Shown: piece after piece, positions 7,760-14,023 of the stretch
Layout: each line of letters starts with the position of its first letter
Position numbering within the stretch: position 1 is the stretch's first letter
Program-made: the position numbers and the translations under genes
The notes under the pieces: model-generated
Databases searched by the model: none
Told to the model about the DNA's origin: nothing
Seen by the model: the letters and a program-made list of their open reading frames with translations, nothing else
Source: Candidatus Jorgensenbacteria bacterium
GTDB lineage: Bacteria > Patescibacteriota > Minisyncoccia > UBA6257 > GWB1-50-10
DNA length: 16,607 nucleotides
Direction of reading: 5' to 3'
Assembly (NCBI GenBank): GCA_016234345.1
Contig: JACRFG010000056.1
Coordinates: 1-16,607 of the forward strand

Positions 7760-8671
7760 ATGTTACAAAAGTTGATTAAGACTACCAAACTAAACGGGTT
7801 TACTCTTGTAGAGATGCTTATATATGTTGGTATATTTGCGGTAAGCGCGGTTTTTCTTGTAGGAATTTTGACAGTAGCTACGCGTACTGAATTAAAAAGA
7901 ATATCTTCAAATGAAGTTAATCAACAACTTACTTTTGCAGCAAGCACTATTCAGAGGCTTGTCCGGGAGTCAAGTTTGATTGAAAACGGAGTAGGGGTAT
8001 CTAGCTCAACTTTAGTTTTACGCATGAAGTCATCGGGTATGGATCCGACTAAAGTTTATGTGTCTAGTTCGATGCTTTATATAAGACAAGGAGCTGGTTT
8101 ACCCACAGCTTTGACAAGTGATAAGGTTAGCGTGTCTCAATTTTTTGTTACTAAATACGAAAATCCGGGTAATTTAGCAGTGGTACAGGTTGACCTTACG
8201 TTAGACTACGCAACCGCTAATCCACAAGCGAAGAATTCCCAAACATGGCGGAGTGCCATAAGTCGAGTTTCCGCAGCTACCTTTGATGATAATATTGTAC
8301 CGGGTGGCAGTAGTTATTATATAGGTCAAACAACCGGACAAACCTGGCAAAATGTATATGTGGGTACGGGGAGTGCTGCCGCGCCATCTTATACATTTGG
8401 CGGCGATCCGGACGTTGGTTTTTATAGCGGTGGTGCGGGCACTAATATTTTCGGCCTTTCTACTGATGGCATTCAACGTTTGGCTATTAATGCTTCGGGT
8501 ACGATTACTGTTGGGCCAAACTCAAAAATTAAATCATTGAGCGATATTGTTATTACTACTTCTACGAGCGGTTTTGTTGTTTCTAACTCAGCCGGTTCGT
8601 GTTACCGCATTGGGGTAAGCTCAACGGGAACAGTAATTGCGACAGCGGTAGCCGTCAGTAATTGCCAATAA
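7760..8671 (+). CDS. Type IV pilin-like pseudopilin (GspJ/PulJ-like) with tail-fibre-like C-terminal region
   Basis: The N-terminus is a clear prepilin (class III) signal: a basic leader KTTKLNG, predicted cleavage after Gly13, then FTLVEMLIYVGIF with Phe14 as the new N-terminus and Glu18 as the conserved Glu5, followed by a hydrophobic helix to about residue 40. It should be processed by a PilD-type peptidase and enter a type IV pilus or type II secretion-like filament. Residues 45-175 resemble minor pseudopilins of the GspJ/PulJ kind. Residues about 197-252 (SYTFGGDPDVGFYS, then GIQRLAINASG) resemble short repeats of phage tail fibres, which is unexpected in a pilin. Two cysteines near the end (Cys281, Cys302) could close a loop as in type IV pilins. 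No other pilus gene is in the window. The boundary between modules is my estimate. Confidence 0.82.
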   Translation: MLQKLIKTTKLNGFTLVEMLIYVGIFAVSAVFLVGILTVATRTELKRISSNEVNQQLTFAASTIQRLVRESSLIENGVGVSSSTLVLRMKSSGMDPTKVYVSSSMLYIRQGAGLPTALTSDKVSVSQFFVTKYENPGNLAVVQVDLTLDYATANPQAKNSQTWRSAISRVSAATFDDNIVPGGSSYYIGQTTGQTWQNVYVGTGSAAAPSYTFGGDPDVGFYSGGAGTNIFGLSTDGIQRLAINASGTITVGPNSKIKSLSDIVITTSTSGFVVSNSAGSCYRIGVSSTGTVIATAVAVSNCQ

Positions 8672-8681
8672 CACAGCTTAG

Positions 8682-8708
8682 TTAGCGCTTGACAGGCTTG
8701 AGTGCCAA
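8682..8708 (+). promoter_or_regulatory. CIRCE operator (HrcA binding site)
   Basis: TTAGCGCTT (8682-8690), a 9-base spacer, then GAGTGCCAA (8700-8708) matches the CIRCE consensus TTAGCACTC-N9-GAGTGCTAA in 7 of 9 and 8 of 9 arm positions, with exact spacing. It sits 27 bases upstream of hrcA and overlaps the promoter -35 box, so bound HrcA would block RNA polymerase. This is the only CIRCE-like site I found in the window, which fits one control point for the whole heat-shock operon. Confidence 0.9.
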
Positions 8709-8717
8709 TCTTAATAT
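8689..8717 (+). promoter_or_regulatory. Sigma70-type promoter of the hrcA-grpE-dnaK-dnaJ operon
   Basis: A perfect -35 box TTGACA (8689-8694) and a near-perfect -10 box TAATAT (8712-8717) are separated by exactly 17 bases. Transcription should begin near 8723-8726, leaving a leader of about 10-13 bases before the hrcA ATG at 8736, with no Shine-Dalgarno sequence. The -35 box lies inside the CIRCE element, spanning the end of its left arm and the start of its spacer. Confidence 0.87.
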
Positions 8718-8735
8718 TGGATACATCTTAATCTT

Positions 8736-9452
8736 ATGTCATTAGCGATGCGGACCAAACAAATACTTGAAGCTTCAGTCGATAATTTTATAAAAACCGG
8801 AAGAGCGGTTACATCGGAACATCTTTACGATGCTTATGATTTCGGCATTAAACCTGCCATGATTCGTTGGGAATTGAATGAGCTTGCCAAAGGAGGGTAT
8901 TTATACCAGGTTCATCCATCAGGCGGACGGTTTCCTACTAATCGGGCGTACCGTTTTTATGTCGATGAGCTTTTAGATAGAAATTTTGATTCGGCTTATG
9001 TTTCAAACCGCAACATTAGCGGTTTAATTGAAGAATTTGTTGAAGGAGCTCGGAGATCGTTTGTTCAGGATCTTTCGGATTACCTTCGATTATTGAGCGT
9101 GGGTTATGAATTTGATGCAGAAAATCTATACCAGAGCGGACTGAATGCGCTCATTAAAGAATTGGCCGATGAAGATAAAAAAGCGTTGGTTGATGTTGTA
9201 GAAGATTTTGAGCGTTTACCTGAACGTTTAGCGTCGGCACGAGAATGGTTGGAGGAGGACGGCCCATGGCCACGTGTTTTTATCGGTCAGAATCTGATTA
9301 CAAAAAGCGACCATCTTTCGGTTATTGCCGGAAAATTTGTTTTTGACGGAGACGATTTTTTATTGGTCGCAGTGGGGCCTAAGCGGATGGATTATCATAA
9401 ATCCCTAGTATTGTTTAAAGTATTAGAGCGTTCCCTCGTCGATATTTCGTAA
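8736..9452 (+). CDS. hrcA: Heat-inducible transcription repressor HrcA (short form)
   Basis: HrcA represses class I heat-shock genes by binding CIRCE, and its activity usually depends on GroEL. Residues 5-80 form the winged helix-turn-helix: ILEASVDNFIKTGRAVTSEHL, then IRWELNELAKGGYLYQ and the signature PSGGRFPTNRAYRFYVDEL. Residues 85-238 are the GAF-like dimerisation part, ending in GPKRMDYHKSLVLFKVLERSL, which matches the usual GPTRMDY...L C-terminus. Total length is 238 against about 340 in Bacillus, so roughly 100 residues of the central region, including the inserted dimerising domain, appear to be missing although both ends are intact. A CIRCE site lies just upstream, which supports both identity and autoregulation. 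ATG 8748 is an alternative start, but 8736 better fits the promoter. Confidence 0.9.
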   Translation: MSLAMRTKQILEASVDNFIKTGRAVTSEHLYDAYDFGIKPAMIRWELNELAKGGYLYQVHPSGGRFPTNRAYRFYVDELLDRNFDSAYVSNRNISGLIEEFVEGARRSFVQDLSDYLRLLSVGYEFDAENLYQSGLNALIKELADEDKKALVDVVEDFERLPERLASAREWLEEDGPWPRVFIGQNLITKSDHLSVIAGKFVFDGDDFLLVAVGPKRMDYHKSLVLFKVLERSLVDIS

Positions 9453-9470
9453 TAAATCATTTTAACATTA

Positions 9471-9989
9471 ATGGATATTCCAAATAAAAAACCGCCGGCA
9501 GAATTAGGAGATGATAAAAAAGATGCTACAGAAGAATTTAAAACCAAGTTAGAACGTTGTGAAAAAGAACGTAATGAGTATTTAGATGGATGGAAAAGGG
9601 CCAAAGCCGACCTTTCAAATTATAAGAAAGATGAAGCCAAAAGACTCGAAGAATTTCTGAAATTTAGCACAGCAACGTTGATTCAAGAACTTATTACCGT
9701 ACTCGACAGTTTCGATTTGGGATTAGCGGTAGTGAGTGATGATGATCCAGCAAAGAAAGGCATGCAGCTTATCCGAACCCAACTTGAGGAAGTTTTAAAA
9801 AAATTCGGTCTTTCAAGAATATCGGTTGTAGTCGGTAAACAGTTCAATCCTAATTTAGAAGAGGCAGTCGGAGAAGTAGCGGCTGATGTCCCTGACGGAA
9901 GTATAGTTGAAGAAGTTGGAAGAGGTTATATGTTGCATAATAAAGTAATAAGGCCATCACGGGTAATAGTCGCTAAAGGTCAACATTAG
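9471..9989 (+). CDS. grpE: GrpE, nucleotide exchange factor for DnaK
   Basis: Releases ADP from DnaK so that ATP can rebind and substrate is let go. Residues 1-25 are a disordered charged tail. A long helix at about 25-70 includes ERNEYLDGWKRAKADLSNYKK, the dimer stalk. A helical bundle (about 70-112) is followed by the C-terminal beta-wing, with GKQFNPNLEEAVGEV, PDGSIVEEVGRGYMLHNKVIRPSRVIVA at about 122-168. The last block is the family's signature. Length 172 is normal for a compact GrpE. It begins 18 bases after hrcA and ends 25 bases before dnaK, without its own CIRCE or obvious promoter, so it is most likely read from the hrcA promoter. Confidence 0.96.
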   Translation: MDIPNKKPPAELGDDKKDATEEFKTKLERCEKERNEYLDGWKRAKADLSNYKKDEAKRLEEFLKFSTATLIQELITVLDSFDLGLAVVSDDDPAKKGMQLIRTQLEEVLKKFGLSRISVVVGKQFNPNLEEAVGEVAADVPDGSIVEEVGRGYMLHNKVIRPSRVIVAKGQH

Positions 9990-10014
9990 AATTTAAAATT
10001 AAAATACAAATTAT

Positions 10015-11874
10015 ATGTCAAAAATTTTAGGTATAGATCTTGGTACAACTAATTCGGCAATGGCCGTTATTGAAGGCGGTGAACCGCACGTTCTTGAAAA
10101 TCAAGAAGGTAATCGTACCACCCCTTCTATTGTTGCGGTGAGTAAGTCGGGTGAACGATTGGTGGGTTTACTTGGGAAACGGCAAGCGGTCGTTAATCCT
10201 AAAAACACAATATTTTCGGTAAAACGTCTTATGGGTCGTAAATTCAATGATCCGGAAGTTCAGCGAGATAAAGCGTGGTTGCCTTATGATATGCAAGCTT
10301 CAGCACAAGGCGGCATCGAGGTTAAAATGTCCGATCGATGGTATACACCGGAAGAGATTTCAGCTATGGTGCTCCAGAAGTTGAAATTAGACGCCGAGGC
10401 TAAGTTGGGCGAAAGAATCGAAGAAGCGGTTATAACCGTCCCCGCCTATTTTGATGATAGTCAACGGCAGGCAACGAAGAATGCCGGCGAAGTTGCCGGT
10501 TTCAAGGTGCGTAGGATTTTAAATGAGCCAACCGCCGCGGCACTGGCTTATGGTTTAAGCAAGCAGAAGAACGAACGTATTGTTGTTTATGATTTTGGTG
10601 GCGGAACATTTGATATTTCTATTTTGGAAGTCGGTGACGATATTGTTGAGGTTAAAGCTACTGGCGGCGATACTCATCTTGGTGGTGATGATTTGGATAA
10701 GCGTATAATTGAACATTTAGTCCAGGAATATAAAAAGCAGGAAGGCGTAGATATATCCAAAGACATGTTGGCTATTCAAAGGCTTAGAGAAGCGGCTGAA
10801 CGCGCCAAACATGAACTTTCTACTGCTCTTGAGACGGAAATAAATTTGCCTTATATTACTTCCGATTCTTCCGGGCCAAAACATTTTCTCATCAAGCTCA
10901 CAAGAGCTAAGTTGGAAGATTTGGTGCGTGATTTGGTTGATCGATCCATCGAATTAGTGAGAGAAGCGATTGTGTCTCCTGTTCCAAAAGGGGCTGGTCT
11001 TAATATTTCCGATATTAATGAAGTAATCTTGGTTGGAGGTCAGACGCGTATGCCTTTAATACAGGAGTCGGTTAACAAACTATTTGGTAAGGAGCCGCAC
11101 AAGGGTATTAATCCAGACGAGGTGGTGGCTGTGGGAGCGGCTGTGCAAGCCGGTATTCTTCAGGGCGATGTTAAAGATATATTGCTTTTGGATGTTACGC
11201 CGTTAACTTTGAGTATCGAAACGTTGGGTGGTGTTGCTACGCCGATGATTTCCAAAAATACTACTATACCTACTGCAAAGACTCAGGTTTTTTCTACCGC
11301 CGCCGACAGCCAGACGTCCGTCGAAATTCATGTTGGGCAAGGCGAACGTACAATGATGGCTGATAATAAAACCCTTGCTAGATTTATACTGGACGGTATT
11401 CCGCCGTCTCCGCGTGGAGTGCCGCAAGTCGAAGTGTCGTTTGACATCGACGCTAATGGCATTTTGAACGTTAAAGCGGTAGATAAAGCGACATCAAAGT
11501 CACAATCTGTTAGAATTGAAGCAACGACTAGTTTAAATAAAGAAGAAATTGAGCGATTAAAGCGAGAAGCGGCAATGCATGCCGAAGATGATCAAAAAAA
11601 ACGAGAGACGATTGAAGTCAAAAATCAAGCCGAATCTCTTATATACGTTGCCGAAAAGAGTCTTCGAGAGGCTGGAGATAAAGTAACCCCAGAACTTCGT
11701 GATTCATTAAATCAAAAAATATCTCGCTTAAAAGAAGTCAAAGACGGTAGTGATTTAGAAGTTATCAAGCAATCTACCAACGAGTTGTCTTCAGAGCTTC
11801 AAAAGATAGGCGAGTCGCTATATAAACGTCCGGACAATAATGAATCAAAACCCGATAGTAATCAGCCAAACTAA
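10015..11874 (+). CDS. dnaK: Hsp70 chaperone DnaK
   Basis: ATP-driven chaperone that binds exposed hydrophobic segments. The nucleotide-binding domain (about 1-380) starts KILGIDLGTTNS and shows Lys70 in FSVKRLMG at the E. coli position, ILNEPTAAALAYG at about 168-180, and VYDFGGGTFD with Thr198 (catalytic threonine equivalent). A linker containing DILLLDVTPLTLSIET marks the NBD/SBD junction near residue 390; the substrate-binding beta domain and helical lid follow. The C-terminus ends in a short polar tail (PDNNESKPDSNQPN) without the EEVD-like motif of some Hsp70s. Length 619 is close to the usual 610-640. Its last 35 bases overlap the next gene in another frame. It sits between grpE and an unknown membrane protein in a CIRCE-controlled operon. 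Confidence 0.98.
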   Translation: MSKILGIDLGTTNSAMAVIEGGEPHVLENQEGNRTTPSIVAVSKSGERLVGLLGKRQAVVNPKNTIFSVKRLMGRKFNDPEVQRDKAWLPYDMQASAQGGIEVKMSDRWYTPEEISAMVLQKLKLDAEAKLGERIEEAVITVPAYFDDSQRQATKNAGEVAGFKVRRILNEPTAAALAYGLSKQKNERIVVYDFGGGTFDISILEVGDDIVEVKATGGDTHLGGDDLDKRIIEHLVQEYKKQEGVDISKDMLAIQRLREAAERAKHELSTALETEINLPYITSDSSGPKHFLIKLTRAKLEDLVRDLVDRSIELVREAIVSPVPKGAGLNISDINEVILVGGQTRMPLIQESVNKLFGKEPHKGINPDEVVAVGAAVQAGILQGDVKDILLLDVTPLTLSIETLGGVATPMISKNTTIPTAKTQVFSTAADSQTSVEIHVGQGERTMMADNKTLARFILDGIPPSPRGVPQVEVSFDIDANGILNVKAVDKATSKSQSVRIEATTSLNKEEIERLKREAAMHAEDDQKKRETIEVKNQAESLIYVAEKSLREAGDKVTPELRDSLNQKISRLKEVKDGSDLEVIKQSTNELSSELQKIGESLYKRPDNNESKPDSNQPN

Positions 11875-12886
11875 AGAGATAGAATCTGATCGGAGCCCAC
11901 TTAAAATAATCCTTATAGGCGTGGTTGGGGTTGTGTTAAGCACGTTCTCCATTTATTACGTGAATCAGTTTTTGTTTTCGGCTAAGGCAGGCCATTTTTG
12001 GTTATCCGTGTTATTCAGTGTGGTATTTGTCGCGGTTACGATACTTCAGACACTTTTCATAAAAGGCGGCGGTAAGTTAAAGCTTATAGCTTTAGTAGAA
12101 AGTATAGCGCCCTTAAGTCTATTCTATGAACGTCTATATCCGGATGTTTCTATACCACTTTTATTTGGCGCCGGTTTATTTTTTATATTTGTTGTAGGTG
12201 GTCTTACTCGGGGTTCTAAGATTTTAGAAAATGGCTTGAAGATACGTTTTTGGGAAATCGCCAGTAGCGTTACGTCTAAAGCAGTGACAGGTCTTCTTAT
12301 TTTTATATCGGTTCTTATTTACCTTAATTATTTTAAATGGGGTAATTTAAATGAAGAAGTGGGCAGAAAACTCCTTCATAATACCATGCAGTCATCCGCG
12401 CCAGCAGTGAAGTATTGGATTCCTGTTTTTTCCGCCGAAGAAACGATCGGTAATGTGCTTAGGTCTTTTAGTGAAGAAGAACTTAAACGTTCACAGCCTG
12501 ATATTGTTGAGAGTACACAGACCGATTTTCAAACAGCTTTCAATCAACTTCCAGAAGAAGCTAAAACAAAACTCATTGAAGAGGTTACGGTTAGGCTAAG
12601 AAGCTCTCTTGAGAGCATTGTCGGTCCGTTAAAAGGCGATGATCAAGTTGTTGATGTCGCTTACCGGTTTATCAAAAATTACGCGGTGCATATGCCGGAG
12701 GGAGTACGTTCATATATTGGTTTTGCTGTCGCTGTTCTCGCATTTTTTGCTATTAAAGGCATAGCTGTTCTTTTTTATTGGTTCATTAATGCTGTTGCGT
12801 TTATGTTGTTTAAGTTTCTTTTGGTTTTAAACTTCGCTTATGTAAGTTTAGAAACGCGCAGCCGAGAATTTATCATGTTGTCTTAA
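11840..12886 (+). CDS. Multi-pass membrane protein in the heat-shock operon, function unknown
   Basis: I do not recognise this family. Hydrophobic stretches suggest about seven membrane segments, at roughly residues 22-41, 52-74, 80-97 (weak), 104-122, 149-167, 291-311 and 313-335. Between the fifth and sixth lies a hydrophilic region of about 120 residues (168-290), rich in Glu, Lys and Gln, which may be a helical domain on one side of the membrane. No catalytic or metal-binding motif stands out. The start ATG is inside the end of dnaK (35-base overlap, +1 frame relative to dnaK); no other plausible start follows for a long way, so the overlap is probably real and implies translational coupling. 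Only 17 bases separate it from dnaJ. A role in membrane-stress response is suggested by position alone. Confidence 0.85.
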   Translation: MNQNPIVISQTKEIESDRSPLKIILIGVVGVVLSTFSIYYVNQFLFSAKAGHFWLSVLFSVVFVAVTILQTLFIKGGGKLKLIALVESIAPLSLFYERLYPDVSIPLLFGAGLFFIFVVGGLTRGSKILENGLKIRFWEIASSVTSKAVTGLLIFISVLIYLNYFKWGNLNEEVGRKLLHNTMQSSAPAVKYWIPVFSAEETIGNVLRSFSEEELKRSQPDIVESTQTDFQTAFNQLPEEAKTKLIEEVTVRLRSSLESIVGPLKGDDQVVDVAYRFIKNYAVHMPEGVRSYIGFAVAVLAFFAIKGIAVLFYWFINAVAFMLFKFLLVLNFAYVSLETRSREFIMLS

Positions 12887-12903
12887 GGTGTTTATAAATA
12901 TTT

Positions 12904-13995
12904 ATGGCTAAGGATTATTATAAAATTTTAGGCGTATCTAAAGACGCTTCGGATGAAGACATCAAAAAAGCTTATCGTCGTTTAGCACATCAGCATCATC
13001 CGGATAAGGCTGGAGGCAATGAAGCAAAGTTCAAGGAAATTAATGAGGCTTATCAAATCCTTTCGAATAGGGATAAGCGCGCCCAGTATGATCGTTTTGG
13101 TCAAGCGTTCCAGGGTGGAACGCCGCCATGGGGTCAGGGTGGATTCGGCGGTGAAGGTATGCGTTGGGATGCTGGTTTTGGAGATGATTTTTCCGATTTT
13201 GGCGATATTTTCGAAAGTATTTTTGGGTCATTCGGCGGTCGCCGCCGTCAAACATATACTCACGGTTCTGATATAGAAGTGGCGGTAGAGCTTACGCTTG
13301 AACAGTCTTTTCGAGGAACTAAATATAAGGTAGGAGTGCGTACCAATATTTCTTGCCGTGCTTGCCAGGGATTGGGGTACGAAAAATCAAAAGGTCTCAC
13401 TGCTTGTACTGTGTGTCAAGGGAGAGGCGAGATCCGCGAACAGAAGAAAACATTCTTTGGTAATTTTTCTCAAGTGCGCGTTTGTCCCAGTTGTGATGGT
13501 CGTGGGCAGATTCCTAATCATCCATGTGGTCAATGTAAAGGCCACGGACGGGTGATGGGTGTACATGATGTAGTTATAGACATTGCTTCCGGCGTAGAGG
13601 ACGGTCAAATTATTAAAGTGACTGGCGGTGGTGAAGTGGGTGAGCGTGGCAGCGCAAGCGGGGATTTGTATGTAGTAGTAAAAATTAAAACACACCCCAT
13701 ATTTGAACGTCGTAAGCACGACCTAGCTATGGTAAAGGATATACGTCTCACCGAAGCCTTTTTAGGCAAAAAGATCGAATTGGAAGATCTAAGCGGTGAA
13801 AAGTTCCACGTAAAAATTCCGAACGGTTTTAATCTTCGTGAACCATTTAAAGTATCTGGCCGCGGTATGCCGCGCTTTGGTTTAGGTAGTGGTAGCGGGC
13901 GCGGTGATCTTTTTGTGACATTTAATCTCAAAGTACCGCATACGCTTTCAGCGCATGCTAAAAAGTTATTAGAAGGTCTAGACGGAGAATTATAG
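12904..13995 (+). CDS. dnaJ: Hsp40 co-chaperone DnaJ (type I)
   Basis: Delivers substrates to DnaK and stimulates its ATPase. The J domain (1-65) begins DYYKILGVSKDASDEDIKKAY and carries the essential His32-Pro33-Asp34. A Gly/Phe-rich linker runs to about 112 (GGTPPWGQGGFGGEG, FGDDFSDFGDIF). The zinc domain has all four CxxC pairs, giving two zinc sites: Cys151/154, 168/171, 194/197 and 208/211. Two C-terminal beta domains follow to residue 363, slightly shorter than the E. coli protein (376). The start lies 17 bases after the membrane-protein gene; an AAGGTG at 12885-12890 is too far from the ATG to be a convincing ribosome site. It is the last gene of the operon and faces dnaE across 18 bases. 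Confidence 0.98.
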   Translation: MAKDYYKILGVSKDASDEDIKKAYRRLAHQHHPDKAGGNEAKFKEINEAYQILSNRDKRAQYDRFGQAFQGGTPPWGQGGFGGEGMRWDAGFGDDFSDFGDIFESIFGSFGGRRRQTYTHGSDIEVAVELTLEQSFRGTKYKVGVRTNISCRACQGLGYEKSKGLTACTVCQGRGEIREQKKTFFGNFSQVRVCPSCDGRGQIPNHPCGQCKGHGRVMGVHDVVIDIASGVEDGQIIKVTGGGEVGERGSASGDLYVVVKIKTHPIFERRKHDLAMVKDIRLTEAFLGKKIELEDLSGEKFHVKIPNGFNLREPFKVSGRGMPRFGLGSGSGRGDLFVTFNLKVPHTLSAHAKKLLEGLDGEL

Positions 13996-14023
13996 ATTTA
14001 TTGGGGTTGCGAGCTATAATTCT
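13986..14023. terminator. AT-rich inverted repeat joining the dnaJ and dnaE ends, possible weak bidirectional terminator
   Basis: AGAATTATAG (13986-13995) and CTATAATTCT (14014-14023) form a perfect 10-base inverted repeat around an 18-base loop. Each arm contains the last codons and TAG stop of one of the two convergent genes. The stem is AT-rich and only a modest T-run (TTCTTTAACTT) follows on the plus strand, so an intrinsic terminator is uncertain. The symmetry arises because both proteins end in Glu-Leu with identical codons. Confidence 0.35.

Noticed and set aside
13387..13931. Two overlapping minus-strand frames of about 110 residues inside dnaJ
   Set aside because: They are antisense to conserved zinc-finger and C-terminal coding sequence of dnaJ, have no domain and no promoter.
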